Source: a virus
Virus record (IMG/VR): IMGVR_UViG_3300001242_000028
Location: 1 to 57,404 of that record
Direction: 5' to 3' (one strand)
DNA length: 57,404 nt
Numbering within the stretch: position 1 is the stretch's first letter; every line of letters starts with the position of its first letter. The translations under genes and the position numbers were made by a program. Below are positions 46,876 through 56,233 of this stretch, in pieces. A model generated the notes under the pieces. The model made no database searches, was not told where the DNA came from, and saw nothing but the letters and a program-made list of their open reading frames with translations.

Positions 46876-48810
46876 ATGGCTTTTGTAAAGATTCGTGACG
46901 TGCAAATTAAAGCCGGTTCACTTGGTAATGCTCATTTTGCTGCAGATGCGGCAATTGCTGAGAGTAAGTTAGATGTCGATTGGGCTACTCATTATTCAAA
47001 CGCTCTTGCTACCAAATTAATGCTTGATTATGTTCAGTTAAACGCAGTATCTGCAAATGGCACTGCTATTGATAACGTTATTGCTGCTGTTAATCCACAG
47101 GCTACTCCAGCAGGTACAGAACTTGGTGTTATCGTTGATGCTACCAATGCTACTGTTAAGAATAAGGCAATCGTTCGCAGCTCTGCTACAGGCGAGCCAA
47201 TTCTTGATGTTAATGACCGTGAAGTTTATGGTCGTATGACATGGGATGCTACCCTGAATGCCGGCGCTGGCGGATTTAAGTTAAGTTTCTATACCACCGA
47301 TGGTGAGACCGAAACTGCTTACACATTTGCAGCTCCGACCAATATCGATGCTCAGTATATCCGCAGGTTTACCTTAAGAGATGTTGACGAAGCTTTCTCG
47401 ATGAATGAGAAGTTTGTTGACGGAGCTGCTGATGTGACAGCCCACTTAAACATCGAGCAACTGGCTGTCGACATATACGGTACAGTCGATCTCGATAGAG
47501 ACGGCGAAGCTAACTTAGTTACTCCGCTTGTAACTCAGGTAAGTAACGAAGTAACCCGTGCTACCGATGCTGAGGGTGTTTTACAAGGCAATATCGATAT
47601 TGTCACCACTAACCTAGCTACTGAAGTTACCAACAGAACTAATGCCGATACTGCTATTCGTACCGACTTCGCCTCTACCGCTAACGCAAAAGGAGCATCT
47701 CTCGTCGGTATCGAGGATCTTGCTGGTAAGATCACTGCTACTACCGTTGAAGGTGCGCTGGCAGAACTGGCTGATGAAGCTGATGCCGAAGCAACCGCTC
47801 GTGCCGATGCTGATACCGCAATTCGTACTGATTTTGCATCTACTGCTAACGCTAAAGGCGCAAGTTTAATCGGTATTGAAGATGTTGCTGGTAATATTAC
47901 TGCTACTACCGTTGAAGGCGCTCTGACTGAAATCGAAGGGCGGGTAAGTACTCTTGAAGATACCGGTGGTGCCGAAGTTGCAGCTACTCATACTCGTGAT
48001 GCGGCCTCTACTAACGGTTATTTTGCTCAGAAGATTGATGCAGCTGCATTTGTAAGTCTTGAAGCTCGTGTTGTTGACGTTGAAACCGTTGTCGATGCTA
48101 AAGCTAAGGTTGCAGATGATACTGCTACCGGCCTGGCTACTCATAAAACAGATCTAGCTGCCACTGATAATGCTAAAGGCGCCTCTCTTATCGGTATCGA
48201 AGATAGTGCTAATAAGTTTGCCGCTACTACTGTTGAAGCGGCTTTAGCAGAACTTCAAACCAATATCGAATCTGAAGCTTCTACCAGAAGTACTGCCGAT
48301 ACTACTCTTCAGACCAATATCAGTAATGAAGCAACTGCCCGTGCTAATGCCGATACGGCTATTGTAGAAAATCTTGCCTCTACTACTAATGCGAAAGGTG
48401 CATCTCTTGTTGGTATTGAGGATACAGGTAATAAGATTACTGCCACAACTGTCGAGGGCGCACTGGCTGAAATCGCTACCAACCTGGCAACTGAAGTCAC
48501 TGCTCGTACCGATGCTGATACTGCCCTGGATACTCGGGTAACTACACTAGAAGGTCAGTACCATCAGCATAATAAGAAAGTTGTGGTTATCAGTGCTGGA
48601 CAAGCTGGTGTTAGTTCAGTTACAGTTCCCGATGAAGCAACCTTCCCGATGGGTGGTAGCATGGACGTATTTGTTAACGGTTCTTTACAAGCCCCGACCG
48701 TACATTACACCGAAACAGAAATCGGAGTTACCGGGCGTGGCAACGCTGTTGACTTCGCTCCGGATATCGTTGTCGAAGGCGACGTTGTAATCTTCAAGTG
48801 GGAAGAATAA
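46876..48810 (+). CDS. repeat-containing fibre-like structural protein (644 aa)
   Basis: ATG behind AAAGGAGGATTTTAACAC. Residues 1-190: beta-rich head. Residues 260-530: four diverged repeats (TDFASTANAKGASLVGIED, KITATTVEGALAEL) joined by coiled-coil linkers (EVTARTDADTAL). The last 80 residues are a beta domain (VVVISAGQAGVSSVTVP ... VDVFVNG). This order is typical of trimeric phage fibres and head decorations. Exact place on the virion unknown. Confidence 0.75.
   Translation: MAFVKIRDVQIKAGSLGNAHFAADAAIAESKLDVDWATHYSNALATKLMLDYVQLNAVSANGTAIDNVIAAVNPQATPAGTELGVIVDATNATVKNKAIVRSSATGEPILDVNDREVYGRMTWDATLNAGAGGFKLSFYTTDGETETAYTFAAPTNIDAQYIRRFTLRDVDEAFSMNEKFVDGAADVTAHLNIEQLAVDIYGTVDLDRDGEANLVTPLVTQVSNEVTRATDAEGVLQGNIDIVTTNLATEVTNRTNADTAIRTDFASTANAKGASLVGIEDLAGKITATTVEGALAELADEADAEATARADADTAIRTDFASTANAKGASLIGIEDVAGNITATTVEGALTEIEGRVSTLEDTGGAEVAATHTRDAASTNGYFAQKIDAAAFVSLEARVVDVETVVDAKAKVADDTATGLATHKTDLAATDNAKGASLIGIEDSANKFAATTVEAALAELQTNIESEASTRSTADTTLQTNISNEATARANADTAIVENLASTTNAKGASLVGIEDTGNKITATTVEGALAEIATNLATEVTARTDADTALDTRVTTLEGQYHQHNKKVVVISAGQAGVSSVTVPDEATFPMGGSMDVFVNGSLQAPTVHYTETEIGVTGRGNAVDFAPDIVVEGDVVIFKWEE
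47660..48475 (+). repeat. four diverged fibre repeats
   Basis: Copies begin near 47665, 47827, 48150 and 48365. Each encodes about 19 residues around AKGAS-[LI]-[VI]-GIED and then ATTVE-x-AL-[AT]-E. Nucleotide identity is high between copies, so recombination-based length change is possible. Confidence 0.75.
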
Positions 48811-48826
48811 GCTTAATCTTTAATAA

Positions 48827-48868
48827 GTTACAAGAACAGGGTCGACTGGTCGACCCTGTTCTTGTAAC
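48827..48868 (+). terminator. 19-bp perfect hairpin after the fibre gene
   Basis: GTTACAAGAACAGGGTCGA pairs perfectly with its inverted copy around CTGG; no strong U-run follows. It divides the operon before the lysis cassette, so it may be a partial terminator. Confidence 0.7.
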
Positions 48869-48897
48869 AAGTAATATAAATAGAGGTGGTTTAGACG

Positions 48898-49395
48898 ATG
48901 ATTGAGATGAAACGTGGAGATATTGTATCAATTCGTTCTAATACTATATTAAGCAAGTTCTTATCAGCCATTACTGGTAAGTCATCCAATCATATAGGTC
49001 TTGCCATTTCTAATACTATGATGATTGTAGCGTTACCTTTGTACGGTGTCGATTTAATTGATATTAGAAAATGTTGCGCATATTCAATATACAGGTACCG
49101 CGATATGGCCGGCCAGAGCATAGCCGACAATGCTATCAATGGTGTTGTCGGCTATGCTCTTGATCGAGTTAATAAACGTTATGATCAAGGTTTGTTTATC
49201 AAGATATATCTTAGGTTGAGATACATCTTGAGAACAGGTCTTAATACCCAGGAAGAATGGTTTTCAACTAAGATAGTTCTTGAAGCATTTAAAAGAGTAG
49301 GTTACGATTTACTTCCCGGTAGGACTGGTTATTCAAATGTGGATGAGGTAATTAACTCAAAACTTCTTTATAAGGTGGGAGAGTATAATGTTTAA
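48898..49395 (+). CDS. YiiX/NlpC-P60-like fold protein lacking the Cys nucleophile (165 aa)
   Basis: ATG behind AGGTGGTTTAGACG. Seen: RGDIVSI at 6-12 and SNHIGLAIS at 30-38 (GD and H motif of circularly permuted papain-like YiiX proteins). At 121-130, WFSTKIVLEA stands where family members have C-S-E-L, so the nucleophile position is Ser. Activity may be lost or altered. First gene of the lysis-type cassette. Confidence 0.6.
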   Translation: MIEMKRGDIVSIRSNTILSKFLSAITGKSSNHIGLAISNTMMIVALPLYGVDLIDIRKCCAYSIYRYRDMAGQSIADNAINGVVGYALDRVNKRYDQGLFIKIYLRLRYILRTGLNTQEEWFSTKIVLEAFKRVGYDLLPGRTGYSNVDEVINSKLLYKVGEYNV

Positions 49396-50281
49396 GTTAG
49401 CCAACTATTCTATTAATCATGTAGCAGACGGAGCGGATAATTATGTACATAGTCCTAGTCTCGATATTATCAAAACTCGATCTATGTGGCCTACCTCTAC
49501 AGGTAAGAGGGTCATCGTAGCCATTATTGATACAGGAGTAGCTAGAACACATCCGGCTCTAACCGATAAGATAGTAAACGGTTACAACTTTGTACCCGGC
49601 GAAGCGCCGGAACGGTACGACGATGAAAATTGTCATGGTACTCATGTAGCTGGCATAATTAGTTTGATAGCACCTGATGCTAAACTTCTCATTTTAAGAG
49701 CTCTTGATAAGAATGGGAGTTGTATAGTGAGTACGCTGGTGATAAGTGTTTACTACGCGATTGATTATAAAGATAAAGATGGTCGCGGAGTAGATATTAT
49801 CAACATGAGTCTTGGTTGTCCAGAAGATAGTCCTGCGTTACGCCAAGCTATCGAGATGGCTGTTGGTAAGGGTATTATGGTTTGTTGCGCCGCAGGTAAC
49901 GAAGGGGATGGTAATAGTAATACACAAGAATTTAGTTATCCGGCAATGTATCCTGACGTAGTTAGTGTAGGAGCTGTTGATTTCTCATCACAGGTGGCCA
50001 AATTCTCTAACACTAATAACGAAGTAGACCTAGCCGCCCCTGGCGATCACATATGGTCTACATTACCCGATGGTAAATACGGAGCCTTGTCTGGTACAAG
50101 TATGGCTTGCCCCCATGTAGCAGGTATGGCCGCTTTATATATTGAGAAGTACGGACGAAGGTTTAACAAAAGACCTTCTGAAGAAGAGTTGTACTTAATA
50201 TTAAAAGTGATGGCTAAAGATATTGGAGCTTTAGGAATAGAGGCTGATACCGGAGCCGGATTAGTATCTGCATGGTTATAA
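49388..50281 (+). CDS. subtilisin-like serine protease (S8)
   Basis: 297 aa. Catalytic Asp in IIDTG (D48), His in HGTHVAG (H83), Asn of the oxyanion hole in AAGNEG (N171), Ser in GTSMACPHVAG (S238). All core motifs are intact. No signal peptide and only a short pro-region, so it acts in the cytoplasm or virion: capsid processing, lysis support or entry are the options. Overlaps the previous gene by 8 nt. Confidence 0.93.
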   Translation: MFKLANYSINHVADGADNYVHSPSLDIIKTRSMWPTSTGKRVIVAIIDTGVARTHPALTDKIVNGYNFVPGEAPERYDDENCHGTHVAGIISLIAPDAKLLILRALDKNGSCIVSTLVISVYYAIDYKDKDGRGVDIINMSLGCPEDSPALRQAIEMAVGKGIMVCCAAGNEGDGNSNTQEFSYPAMYPDVVSVGAVDFSSQVAKFSNTNNEVDLAAPGDHIWSTLPDGKYGALSGTSMACPHVAGMAALYIEKYGRRFNKRPSEEELYLILKVMAKDIGALGIEADTGAGLVSAWL

Positions 50282-50295
50282 AGGAGGTCTTAAAC

Positions 50296-51396
50296 ATGAT
50301 TGAAAAGAGGTTTGTACCGGAGAAGAAAGGTATTCGTTGTGCTAAGACGTATAATGTATTAACACCAAAAGGTGTATGTTGGCACTATACTGGGAATTAC
50401 GCAAAGACGGCTAATGCAGATAATCATTGGTCACTATGGAATCGTGTCGATACAGGTGCTCATTATGTAGTTGATAAAGATAAAATTCTATGGTGTGCTC
50501 CTCATAATGAGGTTATTTGGCATGCTGGCCCTGGTGCTGATTATACATCTTTTATTAAGAGTAAGTTTCCAGCAGGCGCGAATTCATCTCTGATTGGTGT
50601 TGAACTTTGTATCTGCGACGGTTGGCCGGCTATTTATCAAAAGGCCGTTGAATTAGGAGTAGCTCTCTGTAAACAGTATGGTTGGGATTCTTATAAGGAT
50701 TTCTATCGTCACTATGATTGTACCCGTAAGCAATGTCCACGAGATTGGGCCGATACTACAGCTGGCGGACATGTAGCCTGGGAGAAGTTTAAAACCGATG
50801 TAGCAAATGCATTAGCATACAGTGGGCCATTTAAAGATATGCAAGGACACTGGGCTGAAAGTGTTGTAAATAAGCTATACGATATGGGTATAGTTAAAGG
50901 TTCTGAAGGATTATATACACCCAATGCCGGATGTACTAGAGCAGAGGTTGTGGCAATGTCTGTTAGGATAGCAGCGGTTCTTGGAATTAAAGAAGATCGC
51001 GCTCCTAAGAAATTCACTGATATACCAAACCCGAAATGTATCTGGGCTACGCAAGCCGTTTATCAAGCGAATGCTCTTGGTTTGTTTGGAGGGTACGATG
51101 ATGGTACCTTTAGACCATTAAACAATATAACAAGGGCAGAATTCGCTGTTATTGTTGGAAATTTGTTTATTAGGTGTGGCACTTCGCTTCCTAAAGCCAG
51201 TAATATCTTTAGTGATGTAAGCAACTTACGACCCAGTATGATAGATGTAATAAATGGCCTGACAACTCTTGATATATTCAAGAAGGGTACAGGAAAATTT
51301 AATCCCAATGATAATTTAACCAGGGCTGAACTTGCTGTGGTATTGTATAGAACCTTGATACATTATGGAGCAGTTACATTAAAGATGGAGGTTTGA
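50296..51396 (+). CDS. N-acetylmuramoyl-L-alanine amidase endolysin with three SLH motifs (366 aa)
   Basis: The ATG of MIEKRFVP follows AAGGAGGTCTTAAAC. Residues 1-165: amidase_2/PGRP-like zinc domain (WHYTGN at about 29, HYVVDKDKILWCAPHNEVIWHAG, FYRHYDCTRKQCPRDW). Residues 175-350: three SLH repeats (FKDMQGHWAES ... GIVKGSEGLYTPN ... RAEVVAM; FTDI ... FRPLNNITRAEF; FSDV ... FNPNDNLTRAEL). Known: SLH binds pyruvylated wall polymers. This cleaves host peptidoglycan at lysis. Confidence 0.93.
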   Translation: MIEKRFVPEKKGIRCAKTYNVLTPKGVCWHYTGNYAKTANADNHWSLWNRVDTGAHYVVDKDKILWCAPHNEVIWHAGPGADYTSFIKSKFPAGANSSLIGVELCICDGWPAIYQKAVELGVALCKQYGWDSYKDFYRHYDCTRKQCPRDWADTTAGGHVAWEKFKTDVANALAYSGPFKDMQGHWAESVVNKLYDMGIVKGSEGLYTPNAGCTRAEVVAMSVRIAAVLGIKEDRAPKKFTDIPNPKCIWATQAVYQANALGLFGGYDDGTFRPLNNITRAEFAVIVGNLFIRCGTSLPKASNIFSDVSNLRPSMIDVINGLTTLDIFKKGTGKFNPNDNLTRAELAVVLYRTLIHYGAVTLKMEV

Positions 51397-51397
51397 T

Positions 51398-51718
51398 ATG
51401 AATACCGATATCATTATTGACGGTTTACAGCAAGTAATTATTATCTCCGCTATTACAGAACCTGTTGTAGAAGGTGTAAAACTTACCATTCTTCCAAGAG
51501 AGTTAACACCCGCACAGAAAATGAGTATTTCCTTTGCAGTAGCTACGGGAATTGCTGCTTGTACCGGTGTTACATTGTTTGAAGGAGGTTTAGCATCTAA
51601 GGTAATAGGGGCGGTTATAGCTGGTTTTATCGGCGGTAGGGGTAGTAATATTACACACTCTTTAATTGGTGTTATCCGAGGTCTTGCCGATCAGATAAAA
51701 GTTAAAACTATAAAGTAA
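51398..51718 (+). CDS. holin-like membrane protein (106 aa)
   Basis: ATG one base after the endolysin stop, with ATGGAGG upstream. Two hydrophobic segments, 43-60 (MSISFAVATGIAACTGVTL) and 64-81 (GGLASKVIGAVIAGFIGG), and a basic tail. Position after the endolysin supports holin; topology guess only. Confidence 0.65.
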   Translation: MNTDIIIDGLQQVIIISAITEPVVEGVKLTILPRELTPAQKMSISFAVATGIAACTGVTLFEGGLASKVIGAVIAGFIGGRGSNITHSLIGVIRGLADQIKVKTIK

Positions 51719-51745
51719 TTGATAAATTAGAAGGTAGGTGGTTGC

Positions 51746-53647
51746 GTGGCGTTAATGGGTAAGCTGGCTATAATGGCGAACGCATTAAAAAACCACCCCT
51801 TGTTTACTGCTACTGTCTCGCCAGTTACAACTTTAGAAGTTCCTGAAGTTAAAGAAGCCGGAGCTAAACGAGATCCGTATCAATCGGTAGTTAAGAAGGT
51901 AGGCTTATCAGACGACCCTACCAACAGAGACTACTCCAGTCCAAGTTATACAGGGTCGACTATGACCCTCGATAAGATCGAGGAAGCTTGGAACAAGGAG
52001 TCTTATGTAAGAAGGTCTGTCAGTAAGTATACGGAGTTGATGTTTAAAGCCGGTTGGGATCTTGTTGGTAAAAACCCTAGCGCCGTACAATACCTTAAGA
52101 CAAGGTTCGCCTTTATGGCGGAATGTACACAACAACCAACCGATATATGGCTTCTAGAGCAATCCGAGGACTTGGTTAAGTATTCAAACGTAGTTATGGC
52201 TAAACTGCGTAAAGGCGAAGTTCAGTGGCCAAAAGGGATTAAAGTACAAGGTATCGGAGGACGAGATCCAATCCTTGGTTATTCTTGTCTTCCGGTAAAA
52301 GATATGCAAGTAAAACGGGATAAAGTCGGGACTGTTAAGGGTTGGCAGCAAGATGCGGGTGATAAGCCTGTTAAGTTCAAAGCAGAAGATATTGTACACA
52401 TTTACTATCAAAGAGAGCGTGGTAAGATTTTCGGTACTCCGTCTCTCGTTCCTGTCTTAGATGACATTATCAGTCTGCGGCAAGCTGAAGAAAATGTATT
52501 AAAACTTATCTATAGAAACCTGTTCCCATTTTTACACTATAAGATTGGTACAGAAGGTGAACATGGACAGCCGGGCGATCAAGATGATGTTGATAAACTT
52601 ACCGACGAAGTCGAGAATATGGAATTAGAGGGCGGATTGGTTACAACAGAACGTGTTAATATCGAACCGGTCGCCCTAGATCAAGTTATAGATGCCTATA
52701 GTTATCTACTATACTTTGAACGTCGTGTATTTACCGGTCTTGGAGTTTCAGAATCTCAAATGGGGCGTGGTGCTACAAGTGCCAGGGCTACAGCTGAGAA
52801 CATGACAGACCAAATTATCGATAGTGTCAAAGCCTTACAAAGAATACAGGAGGCATTTCTTAACGAGTTGGTTATTAAAGAATTACTTCTCGAAGGTGGA
52901 TTCGATCCATTATTAAATCCGAATGACGATGTACGGTTCTTGTTTAAGGAAATTGATGTGGATATGAAAATCAAAAAAGAAAACCACGCCATATTCCAAT
53001 ACGAGCATAATGCTATAACTGAAGATGAAATGCGCATACTTCTTGGACGAGATCCTGTTACCGATCGTGGACTTATGTTCTGTAACGTAGTTACTATTCC
53101 GGTAGCTCAGGCTACGGCAGATGCGAAAGCAGAAGCCTCTCCAGCCGGTAATTCAGGTGGTGGTAAACCGGCAGCTACTACTAATAAAGTTAAACCAACT
53201 AATAAAGCTAAGACAAAGACAAAAGCCGGTAGTGTACCTGACTTTTCCGAGTTTGCCGCTTTAAATATTAAATACGAGTTTAGCGGTCTTAGGAAGGACG
53301 TAATGACTGTAGTCGGTCTTTATCACGCCGGAGAGACGAGCAATAAAGTCTCCATGGAACTGGCCGGTTGTCTAGCACAGACTAAGAAGAATTTCATGTA
53401 TACTATAGAATCATATCTTGGCCCGGATATTAAATTCAAAGCTGAGAATTACTTTGATAATCTTCTTCATCGTCTAAATACAATGGTTATTGAATCTCTA
53501 AGACAAATAGAATCTCCTATGAATTGCTTAAACACTATAGCAAGTTTCTTCGACCTTTATGATAGTTCTGATTGGGATGCTTTTGTAGCATGGTTAGTCG
53601 GAGATGACGATTTAGAATCAATTACTAAATCAAATGAAGAAGGGTAG
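51746..53647 (+). CDS. portal protein
   Basis: 633 aa from GTG, SD AGGTGG. Forms the dodecameric DNA channel and binds terminase. Seen: VRRSVSKYTELMFKAGWDLVG, the portal stem-like helices (QAEENVLKLIYRNLFPFL, ATAENMTDQIIDSVKAL), a GVSESQMG turn, and an FKAEDIVHIYYQRERGKIFGTPSL wing motif near 210, typical of large-phage portals. The C-terminal 150 residues, after a Thr/Lys linker, are an extra helical domain. Position before the protease/scaffold and capsid genes fits. Confidence 0.85.
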   Translation: MALMGKLAIMANALKNHPLFTATVSPVTTLEVPEVKEAGAKRDPYQSVVKKVGLSDDPTNRDYSSPSYTGSTMTLDKIEEAWNKESYVRRSVSKYTELMFKAGWDLVGKNPSAVQYLKTRFAFMAECTQQPTDIWLLEQSEDLVKYSNVVMAKLRKGEVQWPKGIKVQGIGGRDPILGYSCLPVKDMQVKRDKVGTVKGWQQDAGDKPVKFKAEDIVHIYYQRERGKIFGTPSLVPVLDDIISLRQAEENVLKLIYRNLFPFLHYKIGTEGEHGQPGDQDDVDKLTDEVENMELEGGLVTTERVNIEPVALDQVIDAYSYLLYFERRVFTGLGVSESQMGRGATSARATAENMTDQIIDSVKALQRIQEAFLNELVIKELLLEGGFDPLLNPNDDVRFLFKEIDVDMKIKKENHAIFQYEHNAITEDEMRILLGRDPVTDRGLMFCNVVTIPVAQATADAKAEASPAGNSGGGKPAATTNKVKPTNKAKTKTKAGSVPDFSEFAALNIKYEFSGLRKDVMTVVGLYHAGETSNKVSMELAGCLAQTKKNFMYTIESYLGPDIKFKAENYFDNLLHRLNTMVIESLRQIESPMNCLNTIASFFDLYDSSDWDAFVAWLVGDDDLESITKSNEEG

Positions 53648-53655
53648 GTGAAAAG

Positions 53656-55056
53656 GTGGCATTACTTTCTGTTGTTGAAGCAACACATAACATTACTACC
53701 AAGAATCTAAATACCTACCAAGCGGATTACTTTCCGACTTCCGTAAAGTCATGGAAAAAGCCATATAAGAAACCTGTATTACTTAATCACAACTCTTATA
53801 GTGGAACTCCTGTAGGTAGGATACAAAAGGCGGAGCATACCGATAGTGTTATTAAAAAGAATCTGCAAACGCAGCGACTTATCATTAAAACAACTGATGA
53901 ACTAGTTGCTAGTAGAATTCTTGATAGTACCTATACAACCCTGTCTATTGGTGGTTCTGCTGATTCAGCCATCTGCTCAATTTGCGGAGCAGATATATTA
54001 GATACCGGATGGTGTGGACATTTAAAGGGCAGGAAGTACGATGGTAAGGTTTGTACCTGGCTTATAGGAGTTATGGAGTATGAAGAAATATCCTGGGTTA
54101 ACGTTCCGGCAGATCCTTATGCTCAGGTAATTATACCCGACCTTGAAGCGGCAGCTAATGGTAATGATGAATCTGCCGCATTTGCAAGACAACTACTAAA
54201 GGAATATCTCGAAGATGAGCCAGGAAGGAGGACTGAGTTCGTGAGTAAGACAGCAGCCGAATTAGCAAAGGAAATAAACGATCAGATTAATAGTCTTAAT
54301 ACACCTCCAGCAGACACGGATAGCGGAAATGTAGGAGGTACAGAAGGCTCTTCTCAGCAAGAAAACTCCAATAATGAAAATCGCGTTCAGAATATAGCAA
54401 CCTTTACTACAACAGTCGAATCTTTAACTACTGAACTCGGTGGTATTAAAGGTGAAGTTACAGATGAAGTGATTTCTAAGGCTATTGGTGTAGTTGAACT
54501 TGTTGTTAAGGCAATTAGCGGTCAAATTAAACCAGAGGAGTTTATGGCAACCTTTACAGCTCCTGCAAATAAAGAATCTCTCGAGCAAGTAGAGCAAAGA
54601 GCCGTTACCGCCGAGACTGCTTTAATAGCTGCTGATGCTACTATCGTTGAATTAAAGGACAAGCTTAATAAGGCAGAGCAACAGACCGAGCCATTAAAGC
54701 ACCAAGCTGAACAAAGTAATAAATTAGCTCAGCAAGTCGCGAAACTGGCTAGAATGGTAGCCATAGATCGTGTTGTAGATCTAACTATCGTTGTAGAAGG
54801 AAAGAGTCCTAACGATCGCAATACTATTGCGGAATCTCTTGCATCTAAACAGATTTCCGATCTCGTAGCCGATGGACAATCACTGGCTGAGAAATTACCA
54901 ATCCCTCAAAGACAACAAGGGACTGCTCATAAAGATGGCGCTGGCGAAGAAGAAGAAATCGAAACACCAGGCGGTGGCAAGAATGAAGCTATTTCAACTG
55001 AAGCTATCGCATCATCCATGGTAGCTATGTTTTCAGGTAAGAATTTAAAGAGTTAA
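53656..55056 (+). CDS. prohead protease-scaffold-like protein with Cys cluster (466 aa)
   Basis: GTG start behind GTAGGTGAAAAG. N-terminal 175 residues: KPVLLNHNSYSGTPVGRI (His of a U35-like prohead protease), TTLSIGGSAD (Ser), then CSICGADI ... CGHLKGRKYDGKVC, a zinc-type insert, then WVNVPADP. From about 200: acidic linker and coiled coil (VEQRAVTAETALIAADATIV), scaffold-like. Fusion of protease and scaffold is known in other tailed phages; here it is inferred. Confidence 0.7.
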   Translation: MALLSVVEATHNITTKNLNTYQADYFPTSVKSWKKPYKKPVLLNHNSYSGTPVGRIQKAEHTDSVIKKNLQTQRLIIKTTDELVASRILDSTYTTLSIGGSADSAICSICGADILDTGWCGHLKGRKYDGKVCTWLIGVMEYEEISWVNVPADPYAQVIIPDLEAAANGNDESAAFARQLLKEYLEDEPGRRTEFVSKTAAELAKEINDQINSLNTPPADTDSGNVGGTEGSSQQENSNNENRVQNIATFTTTVESLTTELGGIKGEVTDEVISKAIGVVELVVKAISGQIKPEEFMATFTAPANKESLEQVEQRAVTAETALIAADATIVELKDKLNKAEQQTEPLKHQAEQSNKLAQQVAKLARMVAIDRVVDLTIVVEGKSPNDRNTIAESLASKQISDLVADGQSLAEKLPIPQRQQGTAHKDGAGEEEEIETPGGGKNEAISTEAIASSMVAMFSGKNLKS

Positions 55057-55083
55057 GTAATTAGTTATAAGGAGGAACTACGA

Positions 55084-56199
55084 ATGGCACTATTTGATGG
55101 TATGAAAGCAAAAGCTAACTCTCGTACAGATATGCGCCGATTCTTCGTGTCCGAAGGTGTTTCACCTAGTGAAGAATGGCAGCTTGATCAGACACTTCCT
55201 GTCTTATTTTCAAATCCCTTTGGTAAGCCTGGCCAAACCGAGGTTGTTATTGGTAAAGGTATGGCTTGTGCATTAAAACCAACTTTAGTCAAGTCTTTTA
55301 AGTATGGTACACATTTACCTGTAATGACCTTGGCTGACGGTGCTAATGCTTTTATCGGGGCCGCTCCGTATAATCTTTGCGTTGGGCGTTTAGATCGCTT
55401 TGAAGGTAACGATCCTAACATCTTACGTCGTCAGTATGTTGAGATCCCCTGGTTTCGTCGTAAAGAAGATGCGGCTCAGGTTAATTACGGTTGTTGCTGG
55501 GGCGATATTAAGCCTGGCGATATCTTAAAGGTTAGTAAAGATATACTCACTTTAAATGGCCGCAATATGCTGCTTGGTAAATATGACAAATTCGATAAGA
55601 CTGCAGACGATTACTGGCAAGTACTTGGCCAAATCATGGGCGTTGAAATGGATGTTGAACCATGGGGATGGTTCAAATGGGTCATGTGGGATGAAGCAGC
55701 TAAGCGCCAAGATGATGTTTATGTCAACTATGGTGGTAAAGAACTTCAGCCCAATACCATACAAACTGTTAACGGTAGTGATTATGCATATCCATTCGAT
55801 CCTGAATACCGTGATGGTCGTTTCGATATCAATGGTTATATGAATCAGTATACAAGATTTCCAAATGGAATTCCTGGTCTAACTGATGGCGGTAATCGTG
55901 AAAACCAAAGTTATGACGGTATTATACCTGCCGGTACATTAACCGGTGCTCAAGTTATTTGGACGATGCCGTATAAAGCTATTATTCAAGACAGTGTAAA
56001 GGTTACTGTTGGTAATAATGTAATGGATTTGTCAACATATACAGTCGATCATGATCTTGGTATTGTGACCTTTACTGCAGATAAAGACTATGACGCTCTG
56101 ACCTCTGTACTGGTTGAGTTTAAGAAGAAGTTCCCCGGTACTCCAACTAGTTGGGATACAGTGGGCTTTTCTGGTATGGTACGTCTATTACTCCGATAA
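55084..56199 (+). CDS. head-associated structural protein (371 aa)
   Basis: ATG behind AAGGAGGAACTACGA. Beta-rich with repeated Gly/Asp loops, Trp-rich centre (WGWFKWVMWDE) and a C-terminal strand domain (VKVTVGNNVMDLSTYTV). Between the scaffold/protease and the capsid genes, so a head decoration or second capsid protein is likely. No family recognised. Confidence 0.7.
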   Translation: MALFDGMKAKANSRTDMRRFFVSEGVSPSEEWQLDQTLPVLFSNPFGKPGQTEVVIGKGMACALKPTLVKSFKYGTHLPVMTLADGANAFIGAAPYNLCVGRLDRFEGNDPNILRRQYVEIPWFRRKEDAAQVNYGCCWGDIKPGDILKVSKDILTLNGRNMLLGKYDKFDKTADDYWQVLGQIMGVEMDVEPWGWFKWVMWDEAAKRQDDVYVNYGGKELQPNTIQTVNGSDYAYPFDPEYRDGRFDINGYMNQYTRFPNGIPGLTDGGNRENQSYDGIIPAGTLTGAQVIWTMPYKAIIQDSVKVTVGNNVMDLSTYTVDHDLGIVTFTADKDYDALTSVLVEFKKKFPGTPTSWDTVGFSGMVRLLLR

Positions 56200-56233
56200 T
56201 AATCGTTTAAATTGACACAAGGAGGAACTTCGA

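Noticed and set aside
47535-48500. Minus-strand ORFs across the fibre gene
   Set aside because: Antisense shadows of a repetitive Ala/Thr-rich gene.
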